The notes under the pieces are model-generated. The model made no database searches. It worked only from the letters and a program-made list of their open reading frames with translations, and was not told where the DNA came from. Positions 1-11,900 of a stretch of DNA of 64,000 nt are shown piece by piece (the first letter of the stretch is position 1; the number at the start of each line of letters is the position of its first letter). The position numbers and the translations under genes are program-made. Source of the stretch: Eutrigla gurnardus (lineage: Eukaryota; Chordata; Actinopteri; Perciformes; Triglidae); NCBI GenBank assembly GCA_963514095.1, contig OY741264.1, positions 35,207,641 to 35,271,640 on the forward strand. The letters are read 5' to 3'.

Positions 1-2798
1 GTGCTGATATTTGGTCGACCCATAGTTGCTGCCTGGTGTAAACATTTGAGAATTAATAACAAAGACGGGGACACTGTGCCTTGTATGCCAATTCTGGTAG
101 CTTCTCATTTTACACATCATTGCCTCCAATGCTGCCATCAACATCCACAAACACACAACGGTGTGACTGCTTTACTTTCATCTCCACGTATTTATTCTGT
201 TCAGTGTCGGCTGCACGGACACGCCGTCTGAATGTTTCTTTTCCGGCTGCACAGAAACACAGAAAGGTCTCGGCATCACACGAGTGTGTTAAACATCAGC
301 TCTGTCCATGTGAAATAGCAGGAGGGTTGTTGGGATACCACCAGAGCACGGTGTAATCTGCTCTGTCTCTATATGCACAGGTCCCCTCACCATCTCCACA
401 ACACCACAGCTCTGCCACGCATCATCCGTCGTATAAGTGAGCTGTGATCGCTCACAGAGCTCGCCTCGCCTGCCCTCCCAAATCATCCAATAAAACATGT
501 CAAACAAACAACTCTGAAAATAACCAGCACCGAAGACTGTTCGTACGGGACGCCTCAAACGATGACCGGCCTCTTATGCATCATTAAAAACTAGAAACCT
601 AATGCCTTTGTTTTTTAAATGCAAGACCACGGAGGGTAGAAACGTGAGACCTGTGAGCAGGTGGACAACGTCGGATCACGATTCCCTTCACATTATGTTA
701 TGCAAATAGCAGAAATAGAAGCACCAAAGGCACGACGAACTCATTCATGTAACGAGCTTATTGCATATTAATTACACGCACACTTATACATGCAACAATG
801 CAGAGGTGAAGCAATTAACAAATAATGTAGCTCCAACTGGAAATCTAAACTGTTTCAAACTTTTTAAACTTTTTCAGTTTCTGTTATCCAACTGGACTCA
901 ACCGTACGACTCCCAAACCAAACCAACCCCGCTGTGTCAGCCAAAGATCTGCGAGAGCTGTCATCCAAAAGGCAGACTGACACTTTGGCAGCCAGCATGC
1001 AGGAAGGCAGCTCACTGCAGGGTCCTGGTATGTTTCCACTTAAACAGGATTACAATGCAGACTGTTGGAAGTTGGCTTTTTTTAACCCCCCCATTCGATG
1101 GTGTGAGAAGCTGTGACATTTTTTTATTTTTTTTTTTACATGACAAATGTGATGCGAGATGCCAGCACAGACACTACAATGTGAGTTTTGATGTTTACAA
1201 TGTGATTGTGGATGGATTTCTTTTATTTTTTATTCCTGACCAATAACTGACCCTCGTTAACAGTTGCTTGTTAGGCTGTGGTTGAAGAGCATAACAAGCC
1301 ACTCAGCAGCAGCAACAACAACCACCAACCGAATCCATCACTTATCACCAGCTGCAGTGTTTGAACTCAATGGGAGCGTTAGCGGCCACGGCGTTGCCTG
1401 CAGCGAGTCAATTCGTTTAGCAGTGAGGTTTGTCGGCTGTGTGTCCGCCTGGGAAACTCTGTCAGGGTTCCTGCTGGTTCATCGTAACCCCGAGTGTCCG
1501 GTCAAGAGAGAGCAAAGTTAGCGGTTACGTTATAGCCGTGAACGTAGTAGCAGGGCAGTGTGTGACAACGTGATTTGTCGGTGGATGGCCTCAGGCTCAC
1601 TTACAGAGGACTTATCACGCTCCTTTCCTGGTGCATACTTCAGGTTACGACTACAACACTTTTACAAGCTTTAATGCTCAAAAACACTTTTTATTTTCTC
1701 CCATTAGAAGCTCTTCTCATCTTCTCCAGAACACTGTTTGAGCTCCTGCCCCTCCCTCCCAAAAAGCCCACTGGCCTCACTCCCTTACCATGACCACATG
1801 ACAGGAGTTGTTCTGCTGAGGAATAGTGTACAAATGTATTTTAGTCACTTCAACACCTCTTCCTCCATACAAGAGTACATTTACTTTTGCAGAGTAGAAA
1901 ACAGCGTACCTAAACACCCTTTATTTGCCAAATTAGCAGCTGGGCAGCTAATATCATATTCAGGGTTTCTACACCTTCTCCAGAGTCACATTCAAGTACT
2001 TTCCAAGCACTTCCAGGTGCATTTCCATGCTTTTCCAGCCCCTTCCAGCTGTGGTAAACTCCATATTTGTACCAATCCAATGGTCAGTATTCAGTCTACT
2101 TATTCTGTCACTTGTTCATCACATTAAATGAGATGTTATTGTCCTCTAAACAACCAACATGATGTTTGGAGACAGCTTTTTACAGAAGGACCACAAATGA
2201 AAGGAAAACTAATTCCACTAACAGATCCACAGAAATATAATCACCAACTATTTTCATCATCTGTTCATCATCAAAAGTCATTTTTCATAAAGAAATGTCA
2301 GAAAATGCTGTTTTCAGTCCCTCAGATATGGAGATCTTCTTTTCTCTGCTTCTTTTCTCTCTATCTTATATAAAATCACATACAACACACATTTCAAGCA
2401 CTTTCCAAACCTTGACAACACCACACTAAAATGCAAGGGTTTTCAAGGATTTCCAGCAGCTGTACCAACCCTGTATATGCATTATATCATTGTGAATCAT
2501 CACTTTATGGAACAAAAGAAAAATATTCCAATCCAGGTGTTGACTGACTGACCTTTAAGGAGGACCAGCTGTTCTTCTTTAAGTGACAAGCTGCTCAGCT
2601 TCTTAAAAATACTTCCTTTAACCGTTTGACAGCAGTAATCGCTTAAAGCTCTCTTAGATTTATTGTATAATGGTTGAACGGTCAACATCCCTAAAAAAAG
2701 GTGAGACTTGACAGATATTTTACTTTTGAAGTCATCTTGATCTGCCGTGTATAACATGATCACACCATCAACATCCGCAGCATTCTTAGGTCTCTTAC
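1..2798 (-). other. liprin-alpha intron 3' of first coding exon
   Basis: This is intronic sequence downstream (minus sense) of the liprin exon. I see no conserved exon in it. It holds a dispersed repeat at about 1961-2473 (listed separately) and otherwise AT-rich unique-looking sequence. Confidence 0.6.
1961..2473. mobile_element. short dispersed element with CAGGGTT-type ends
   Basis: The segment begins CAGGGTTTCTACACC and ends GTACCAACCCTG, so its ends are short imperfect inverted repeats. Inside, the phrase 'tttcaagcactttccaa' is repeated near both ends. This looks like a non-autonomous hAT-type element of the kind common in fish. I see no coding capacity and no convincing target duplication. 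Confidence 0.45.
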
Positions 2799-3062
2799 CT
2801 GTGGCAAAGCGGTGTTGAGTTGTCGCTGCAGCGAGTCCCTTTCGTGGCTGACCTCGTGCAACTTGCCCTGCGTCAGGCCCAGATTCTCCTGCGTCTCTCT
2901 CAGGGTCTCCAGAAGACGATCCCTCTCCTCCAGCATGGACACCATCAGCGACTCAAAGTGGCCTTCCGAGTCCGACTGCAGCGGGGAGCCAGAGCCCCGG
3001 CGGCCGCCGCCCCCGCCGAGCCCTTCGGCCTCGCTGATGGTGGGCATCACCTCGCACATCAT
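2799..3062 (-). CDS. ppfia1: liprin-alpha, first coding exon (PPFIA1-like)
   Basis: This is one coding exon of 88 codons, starting at the ATG at 3062 and ending at 2799 before a GTAAGA donor (phase 0). The peptide opens MMCEVMPTISEAEG and ends in SLQRQLNTALPQ, the hallmark N-terminus of liprin-alpha scaffold proteins. These organise presynaptic active zones and focal adhesions by binding LAR-type phosphatases and other active-zone proteins through coiled coils and SAM domains. A Gly-rich insert at about residues 14-22 is followed by the start of the coiled coil (LMVSMLEERDRLLETLRETQ). The ISEAEG and GSGSP pattern resembles alpha-1 more than alpha-2, -3 or -4, as far as I recall the family. 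An AG lies immediately 5' of the ATG-ATG pair, so the exon may begin at or just upstream of it. The following exon (expected to start EFAALTKE) lies outside the window to the left. Confidence 0.85.
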
Positions 3063-5800
3063 CTGCAAACCGTGGTTTGGAGCGCGGCCGGGAGGGGACA
3101 GCAGAAGAAGAAGATGTTTGAAGTTAGAAGACGAATGATGAGGGCAGGAAGAAATGTGGAAGAGCTGTCAGCACAAACAGGTGCAACGTTTCAGTATTAA
3201 GACAGAAAATGTTTTCAAAACCGCTCTGATAGTAAGCTAAAGACCGGACCGAACCGGATATACCGACCTTTCCCACTAGGTGTCGCACTCGACATAGCTG
3301 ACCCTCCCGAGTGATACAGTCGGTTTTTACACTTGCTTTGCGGCGTAACGCTGCGACGGTACCTCTTTTTACAAACATCGCGGCTTCGTGGAACCAGAGA
3401 GACGGATTCGGCGCCGCAGGCTGTGTGACGTATTCAATGAGCGTCGTTATTCCGATTAGCCCATGACTTCAAAACATCACTGAAAGGTGAACTTTTGCTC
3501 ATCTTTCATATTTACATAGCTCTTCGCAAGCAAAGTTGCTGTGCCGCAGTTGCTGATACAACGGTGGCCTCATACCAGCAACCATCAGCTTTTTATCTTC
3601 TTTGGATCGACGTTGTCAGGTCGTTAAATGCTCCGGCGGTACGTCGCCCAGTAAGGCGTCTTCAAAGCGTCGATGTATTTTAATTTTTGTAGTTTTTTCT
3701 CATCGTGCTGTAATGTCTGCTCCTGGGTGATGTCGGAACTTTGAAAATTGATTGACTGTGAAAATCATGATCCTGTTCTAGTCCTGCTCGATGTGTTAAG
3801 TGTCCTGAGATAACTTCTGTTGTGATATGACACTACAAATTAAATTAAATTGTAAAAGTCAGAGCATAAATTAATTTGACCCAAATTCCCAAACCAAAGA
3901 GTTGGTAAGAAAAATGACAGTGACAAATACTCTTGTGGGAACAGTTTCATATCCTAAAAAAAATTATAAATACAGTTGATTTGAATATAGAGCTCAGTTT
4001 GAATAAAACAGAAGACAGAGGGCAAGGTGATTTAACCAGCATACCCTTGAGGTGGCCATTACAACAGATATTGATAAAGGAAGCAAAACCAAATCAGCTA
4101 ATGGTTAAATACCGAGCGCCTGAAATCAATTACAGGCAACATATAAAAGCTGTCTTATGAAGCCTGTCGAGTTAACGCTGCGTTTTAACAGCTGGGCAGG
4201 AAGGCAGGAGAATTAGAGCCACTCTCCACACCAAGGAGCTTAGGTCCTGTCAGACCGCTAGACACAAAGCCAAGAATCATGTGAGCTGGATTTAACATAC
4301 CTACGAGGAACAACCACTCACAAAACTGGAAACTTAGTGGCAGCCGGAGCCATCCCTTCATCTCCAGACGCCGAAAGACCACTTTTTGCTTTCAGAAAGC
4401 TACTGTATTCGGTTCAGTGCACCAACACTCCAACTGTGTCATCCAACGACTGTGGACCACGCGTGAATTTAAATTAAATCCCACTTTAGACAACGCATTG
4501 TGTTTAGTGTGATGGGCAAAAAGAGGCAAAGTTATCATCAGACGCAAATAAACAACGCTGCATATCGAGGTCAAGCCGGTCAGGCTCCCAGTGTTTATGG
4601 GGGGGGGGGGTCACACAGCATTCAGGGGGGGAGGCAGTGACAGATGGTAGTCCTGAGTAACTCAGCAAAAAGACATCACACACATACGTCAACAAAGTGA
4701 TGACAAACCGACCTCTTAGATAAGACTTCAACTTTTTTTTTAAACTCTTTAGCCACGTGACACACAGATAACTTGGGGGGGGGGGGGGGGGGTGAATGGA
4801 CAAGAAGGGCTCCACCACTTGTGACTCCAGGTCAAGGGGTCATTATTGTGTTATCAAAGTAATGAGATTAGTTTGTGATCTGCTGAATTGGAGAAGTGTG
4901 TGTGTGCGTGTATATAGCAACATAAGCCCCACCCCCATGAAAAAAAACCAAAAAACAAAACCGGAAGTACGTGTTCAATCAGTGCTATCCACTAATCATG
5001 CAGTCTGTAAACAATGACAAAAGTTAAGATATAACTTCTCTTTTTTTCTCACCTTTGAGGGATGACGTTATTCCAACTGCTTTAATCCACGTGACTTGAT
5101 GGTTGCCAAGTCAACCAGTCTGACTGGGTCAAGTTAGCAGGTCGCCCCCCGAGTATCCAGAGTCATAGATATAAACTCCCTCAGAGGCCGGGGTGCATTA
5201 TTAAGGCTGTGGAAATGGTTGTTTATTTTCTTTAAAAAAAAGGCCTCGAACCCACCGAGCAAATGGGAGGAGGAGGAGGAAGAGGAGGGGTGCAGTATTC
5301 CAAGTTTGGCCGGCTAACTCGACGTTAGCGAGCTAGCTAGCTAGCCAGCTAGCAGTAAGTAACGCTGGTGGTTTCGATGATTGCACATCCAGATTTTTTG
5401 GGACGCGAAGTGTCTCTTTTCCCCCCCACCTTAATACTTTTCAAAACAAAACGTCAAAAACACCCCAAAAAGTTCCAACTCGGCGACAAATCACATTTCT
5501 ACAACCCCGTTTAACGTTGCGTGACGTGGATACAGCCGTAGCATCGCTAGCAAGTTAGCTTATTTGAAAAGCAAGAATTTCTTTGGCTTGAACTCAGTTA
5601 AAAAAAGTCGACCGCTAGCCAACGTTAGCTAACTAGCCAGCTAGGTTAGCTAACGCTAGTTTCGACGTTAAAAGCGCTGTTCCATATAAAAGTAGACGAC
5701 ATGACACGCTGTCCTGTGGCTCGTTATCTCACATCATCGACAAAAATGCTAAAAAATGTTTTAAAATTCCCTGAAATGGAATCTCCGCCGAGACGTTAGC
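3063..5800. other. liprin-alpha 5' intron or leader region, no gene seen
   Basis: This lies between the liprin coding exon and the presumed promoter. It has no supported exon. Notable low-complexity tracts are poly-G runs at about 4600-4609 and 4775-4792 and an AGCT-rich tract at 5320-5355 (repeated gctagc). Confidence 0.5.
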
Positions 5801-5849
5801 GCATCGGCTAACGTTAGCTCCTCCGTTAGCTTCGGGCTGGAGTCGCGTC

Positions 5850-6235
5850 ACCACATCGCTGCTCCGACTCGGAAAAATAATAACTTCCAGCTAAAACACT
5901 GAACGTTAGCGACGGGGTTTCTTTTTCTAATCCGTTCTCCCAAAATAAAAATAAAAACTTTATATTCCCTTCGTTCCCCAGTCCGAGTCTCTGGTGTCCT
6001 CTCAGGTATTTCCTCCCCCTTTAAAAAAGGAAGAAAAAAAGGGTCTGTCGGTCCGGTCCTTCCCCGTCGCCTCTGCCTGCCAGCCTCGGCAGTCGGGACA
6101 GCCAATGGTGGGCTCTGCGTGCTGCTGCGAGCCCTTTTCACGAGCCTGGTAGTCCAGCACGGGAGGAGAGGGAGCGCGTCCCCGGTGGGCAACAGGAGGG
6201 GAAAGGCAAGACGATCCGTGACGTCACGTAGGCGA
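5850..6235 (-). promoter_or_regulatory. putative liprin-alpha CpG promoter and leader exon
   Basis: This GC- and CpG-richer block lies upstream (minus sense) of the liprin coding exon, in a locally AT-rich neighbourhood. It contains a perfect palindromic CRE, TGACGTCA, at 6219-6226 and a CCAAT motif at 6102-6106. Placement suggests the start region and a non-coding first exon. That is inference: I could not fix a leader-exon donor. Confidence 0.4.
6219..6226. promoter_or_regulatory. perfect CRE (CREB/ATF) palindrome
   Basis: TGACGTCA with flanks CG and CG (CGTGACGTCACG) at the upstream edge of the presumed liprin-alpha promoter. It matches the full-length CREB/ATF consensus. Confidence 0.5.
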
Positions 6236-6239
6236 ATCC

Positions 6240-7980
6240 ACAGATATCAACTATATGGAAAAGCATTTTTTTATTTATAATAAACGCGTTTTTTAACACA
6301 CTGTTTTAATATGTCCAGAATGTCACATTCAGATACTAATAATAAAATAATACAAATGAACAATGAATGTCTTATATCACTGAAAATCAAATTCTACATG
6401 TTCCCCAGTGGAAATAATAATAAGATAAAAACGTTATTATAGGTTAATTAAAAGATTATAAAAATACAATAAAGTAGTATGTACAATACAAATAGTCAGT
6501 ATTTGTAATTTCATATATATATATATATATAATCCTTTATTTCAGACCCAGGGGGATCCATTTCCCAACATACAGAGGAACACACAGACAGACAAAAAAA
6601 AATACACAATATACAAAAAATATACAAATATTATATATATATATATATATTCATATGTATTACCCGGAACAAAATTCTTGGGGGATCAAACGCTTTCATT
6701 ACAAATAATATATGGAGTTGTTGTTTTTTTTTAACAGTACAATACTTAACCCTTTCACTGAGTGACCTACATTCAGCTGTTGCAGATGAGACCGCTGAGA
6801 AAACAATAGGTCCTGATGTAAGGGCTCACAATTAACAGAACAGTGACGCCATCTTGTGGTACATCAACGCAATGAGATTTGTATTCATAGTGCAGAATAT
6901 ATGTGCATGTGCAGAGGTGGGAAGTTACGAATACTTTCTTGCTGTATTTCAGTAGAATTTTTCTGTACTTTAACTTTTGTACTTTTCCTCCATACATTTT
7001 AAACAAATATCTGTACTTTCTACTCACGTTTTCAAAACAGGCTCGTTACTTTAGTTTTATTGCATTTAAGGGGAACAATCATTGTTTTATTCTTATTATT
7101 ATGACGCCAGATTCATTTAGTCTGTAAAAAAAACAGCCAGGAGAAATGTCATTCATAGGTTTACTTGTTACTTTCTACATTGAGTACATTTCAGAACCGG
7201 TACTTTTACACTTGTACTTGAGTAAAGTCGTACTTCTGCTTGTATACAGACCGTCTATAACTGATAAGATGCCCAACAGGACTGGAAAAACATTATAATT
7301 ATAACATTTTGACTATTTTTGTTCCAGAGCTGGGTAGAAATGTACTAGTCGCCCCCCTGGTGGCCATAAGATAGAATGCAAGTTCAAAGCACTTTGACTT
7401 CATTCGTAGTTCACAAGTTTTTTTTAATTTCAGTCATCTTGAAGGGGGAGCCATTGTGTGAGATTTCTGGCTCCGAGTCTGGAAAAAAACCTAATTTAGT
7501 GTAAACTGCCTATGGAATTATAACAAATGTATAAACCTGAACTTGACACTTGAACGGCCTCTTCATCTTCCAGGATCACATATCATCAACTGGCTTCCTG
7601 TTCGACTTTGAAGATTGGTTTTAAGGCAGATCTTCTCTGGAGCACCGGGCTCGGCCAATCAGATGCTCCTGGACGTCCCCAGAACAGCGGCGAGCCTTCG
7701 TGAACCTGAAGAAGAGCCTCCTCTTCTCTTTAGCATTTGAGCTTCATCGTCTGCTGCAGGTATTTTATTTTTATGTTTTTATCGTTGCATTTGTTTAACG
7801 CCACGTCGATGATCCCGGGATGTTGCCCTTCTATTAATGCTTATTCATAATTTTATTTCTATTATTCATAATAATACACCTTAATATTTGCTAATAACCA
7901 AACCTGCTTCTACCTGATCCCAGCATGGTGTCAGAGAAAACAAAAAGTCAAAACAGACCAATTATATGTCCAAGAATATA
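6240..7980. other. intergenic, repeat debris between liprin promoter and ZP-A 3' end
   Basis: AT-rich sequence with (TA)n tracts at about 6515-6532 and 6634-6650. A dispersed repeat at 6904-7260 is related to 47055-47365. At about 7335-7400 is a degenerate copy of the repeat that carries CTGGTGGCC. No gene is supported. Confidence 0.5.
6904..7260. mobile_element. dispersed fish repeat 'gcagaggtgggaa...', copy 1
   Basis: It starts GCAGAGGTGGGAAGTTACG and runs through 'ttcaaaacaggctcgttactttag'. The same order of phrases occurs at 47055-47365, so this is an interspersed family. The 'aggtgggaa...gtactt' style is typical of non-autonomous DNA elements in fish. No protein is encoded. Confidence 0.55.
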
Positions 7981-7984
7981 TGTT

Positions 7985-7990
7985 TTTATT
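7985..7990 (-). terminator. candidate poly(A) signal of ZP-A
   Basis: AATAAA on the minus strand. It is the first such hexamer I find downstream of the ZP-A stop codon. If used, the 42-bp minisatellite at 8230-8912 lies inside the 3' UTR. Confidence 0.35.
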
Positions 7991-8229
7991 GATCCATTAA
8001 GCAAGCGTATACTAACTGGGTCCAGCTGTAAAGGGCTTTGTTGACAGTGGGCAGAGGAATGATTCTGATTGGGTAGAATAAAGTGAATTATATTGTTACA
8101 TGTTACATGCATAAAAGTGGAAGCATTTGTAAAACTAAACGTGACCCAAAAGGAAAGAACACAAGAGAACAATCCGTCAGCAGCTGCAGGACTGGTTGAT
8201 CCTCCCTACAGGGTTAGTTAAGAGAAAAC

Positions 8230-8912
8230 TAGGCAGGAGGTCTGGGTGGAACAAAAAAGAGTCTACGTAGGGAGGAGGTCTGGGTGGAACAAAAAAGAGT
8301 CTACGTAGGCAGGAGGTCTGGGTGGAACAGTCAAAAAAGAGTCTACGTAGGGAGGAGGTCTGGGTGGAACAGTCAAAGAAGGGTCTACATAGGGAGGAGG
8401 TCTGGGTGGAACAGTTAAAAAAGAGTCTACATAGGGAGGAGGTCTGGGTGGAACAGTCAAAGAAGGGTCTACGTAGGCAGGAGGTCTGGGTGGAACAGTC
8501 AAAGAAGGGTCTACGTAGGGAAGAGGTCTGGGTGGAACAGTCAAAATGAGGTCTACGTAGGGAGGAGGTCTGGGTGGAATAGTTAAAAAGGAGTCTACGT
8601 AGGCAGGAGGTCTGGGTGGAACAGTCAAAGAAGGGTCTACGTAGGGAAGAGGTCTGGGTGGAACAGTCAAAAAGGAGTCTACGTAGGGAGGAGGTCTGGG
8701 TGGAACAGTCAAAAAGGAGTCTACGTAGGCAGGAGGTCTGGGTGGAACAGTCAAAGAAGGGACTACGTAGGGAAGAGGTCTGGGTGGAACAGTCAAAAAG
8801 GAGTCTACGTAGGGAGGAGGTCTGGGTGGAACAGTCAAAGAAGGGTCTACGTAGGGAGGAGGTCTGGGTGGAACAGTCAAAGAAGGGTCTACTTAGGGAG
8901 GAGGTCTGGGTG
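8230..8912. repeat. 42-bp minisatellite, ~16 copies
   Basis: Tandem units of 42 bp (gtctgggtggaacagtcaaa then gaagggtctacgtagggaggag) show a few point differences. Because 42 is divisible by 3 the array is open in several frames on both strands. In one minus frame it would read TVPPRPPPYVDPSL repeats. It starts 70 bp beyond the ZP-A stop codon, so I treat it as 3' UTR or flank, not as coding sequence. Confidence 0.9.
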
Positions 8913-8981
8913 GTGGACTAGTCTGGTAGCTGAGAGTGGTTTAGTTGTGTGGGAAGATCATTTTGTAGGAGACAGAGTTGC

Positions 8982-11900
8982 TCAACTTTCAAAAGTGGGC
9001 AACGGTTGGTACGTGACCTTTGACACTTTGGCTTTGTACATGGCCACGGCACTGATCATGCCGACGGACGCCAGAAGACATCCAGCGATGAAAACCAGAT
9101 TCAGGTTCAGGTGGACCACTAGGGGGAAAAGAGAGAAGCACCGTTTCAAAGTCTAACCATCTGTACGAACAGATTTACTTTATAAAGCAGCAGAAAACAG
9201 CAAACCGAGGCTGGTTCGTGGATCTAGAACTTCCAGACTCTTTCAATGGAAAGCCCATTTCTTGGATCCCTTTTACCCAAGTTAGGTATACCATTATCTT
9301 TTTTCTATTTGCTTCTTGTTTCCATACCTTGGCTTCCGGTGGTGTCCGCTGATCTCCGTAGGCGCAAGGGACCCTGGGAAACGAAGTGCACCGAAGTCTG
9401 AGTGGCGGCCTCTCTTTTTCGCCGGTGGTGGGGATGGCTAGACCCGGCTGCCCACGACGTGGAGTTGACGCATCCCTTCGAGCACCTGGTGCTGGGGTTC
9501 CCCGCTTCACACATCAGGACTGAGCAGCTGATGTAGACCTGCATGCATCACACACAAAATTTCCTTAGATGACAGTAAAACATGAGATACTGAGATACTC
9601 GTGGAAGCGTTGGACATGGAGACGTTAACCGTCCCTCGCTGCAGTCTTCACCTGGTCGTGCAAGCCGATGAACTTGAAGGCCTCCATGCTGAACTTGAAC
9701 TGTTTGTTGTGGGAGGGGGAGTGGATTTCGAGGGTCGGGTCCACTTTACACCTGCTCAGAAAAACAGACAAACAAGCAGAAACATAAGAATGTATATTTT
9801 CAAATTAAAGTCAGAATTCTGACTTTAATAGACTTTGATTTTTAGAAAGAAACCCCTCAGATTAACCCTTTTCGGTACATAAGCACTAACTGGTCGATAG
9901 AGGGGGTAAAAAAAAGAAGAAAATCCACTGTCGTGCCCTCTGCGGCCACTAGGTGGTGCACTGACGCCTACCCCTCATTGATGATGGTGTAGGTCGGCCG
10001 GTAGTTGGGGTTGTCGTACGGCGCGGCTCTGCAGGACTCCACGAACAGCTCAGTGTTGTTGACTGAGGACGTGGCCTCGATCTGCATGTAGATCCGGCTC
10101 CCGATGTCGTACTCCAGAGGGTACGAGTTCGGGTCCATCATGGTCTGGAAGCTTCTGTTGGGGAAGAACTCAAACTCGTAGGTGAAGGTGCCGAAGCCGC
10201 GCTCCCACACCGTGACGTTCCTCCGGTGCGCCGTGAAGCCCAGCGTCACGTTGCCACGTTTGGGGTACTGGCAGTAGAACTGCAGCTCCAGCAGGTGCTT
10301 CCTGGTGATCAGGTCGTTGGCGTTGTCCGCCGTGGTGATTTTGTTCTTAAACATGAGGTTTTCGTCGTCTTCCTGCAGGGGGGGTTAAAGGTTGTGCGCT
10401 CAGCCCTCAGGACGCTAATGAAAAGCAACACAGTGTGGGTAGTGACACAAAGATGGCTACCTCGATCTGAGTGCCGCAGGCGTTGAGGGGCACGACGGCG
10501 AAGACGTGCGTGCTGTTAGAGCGGAGGTTGCAGGCGGTGTTGGTCGGGTCGCTGAGCCGCAAATGGTCCGCCTGGAGTCCAGAGAAAGAAGCTTTCTCCA
10601 CCTCAACCGTCATCGTGGACTCACCGCAGATCACATGGGAGTTAACTGGATGTTTTCAAATGAAGCTTTATAATGAGCTATATCTTACTTCTCTTACTTC
10701 TGCTTTTGTGCTGGTTCTCTAAAGGTCCACCAGGCTCCCAGCCAATAGTTGGCGCTCTAACATAGCATTTACATGTTGGTGTTAAAGTCAGACTCACTTT
10801 GCGGCTTCCGGACGTCCACCAGAACACACCTCATCTCAGACTGATAGATGCCGGACCTGAAAAACATCCATCAACAATGACTTGAAGCCTGATTTGTCGA
10901 GTTAAAGTCATGAGTCGTGTGTTTGACTTCTAATTACGACAGATTTAACCCTGTTTTGACTTGAATCAAATGTAACCGCACCAACGACTCAAAGGACTAA
11001 CGACTCACGTGACTAACAACATATCAACTCACTCACATCACTACTGATTAACGGGACCACTGAGTGACTAACGACTCACTTAAAAAACGGCACCTACGAC
11101 TCCGATGACGAACATCTCAGGCGACTAACAACTCATATCTCACCTGAGTGATTAACCACTCAGGTGAGTAACGACTCAGATGACTAACGACTGATGACTA
11201 ACGACTCAGGTGAGTAACGACTCGTACCACTACTGAGTGATTAACGAATCACGTCACCCACCGAGTGACTGAAAAGTTACGTGACTAAGAACACCAACGA
11301 CTCACGTGACAGCGTTCCGACTTTTCATTCTCCAACACTCAGCCTTGTCGTTACGAGAAACATCTAATGTTACTCACCGTGAAGATGGGTTGGGTTGGTA
11401 ATAGTGACCGTAATACCTGGACGGCGTGGTTACAACAAACCTGCAAAATGTGTTAAAATGTAAAGCCATGGTGTCACACACACACAGACACAGTAGTTCT
11501 ATGAGGAGGAAGCCGAGGCTCACCCTTTGATTGCTTCAACAGCGAAGCAGATGTGGTAAAGGTCTCCCAGGTCGTCTGCGACGGGCGTCCACCGGATGAC
11601 GAACTCGTCACGTGTGGTCCGGTGCTTGCTGATGTTCAGCGGGCCGCTCATGATGAGGTCATGTACTCTGCGTGACAACAAAGAGAGATTTCCCTCCTTA
11701 TTGCCGATGTTGCGTCACTCACCAACTCACCAACACGTCGGTGATCACTTACGTGGCGTACGCAGCCCTCGCCTTGACTCTGATCACCACCTCCTTGTTG
11801 ACCTCCGCTTGGAGACGGGCTCCATTTTCAGGCGTCGGCTGCACAAACTTTGGCAAGTAGAGTCCCTCCTGACACGATGGAGCAGGCGGGTCCACTGGGG

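Noticed and set aside
5848..6192. 114-codon minus-strand frame in the CpG block
   Set aside because: No similarity to a known protein and no ATG context. More likely leader or promoter of the liprin gene.
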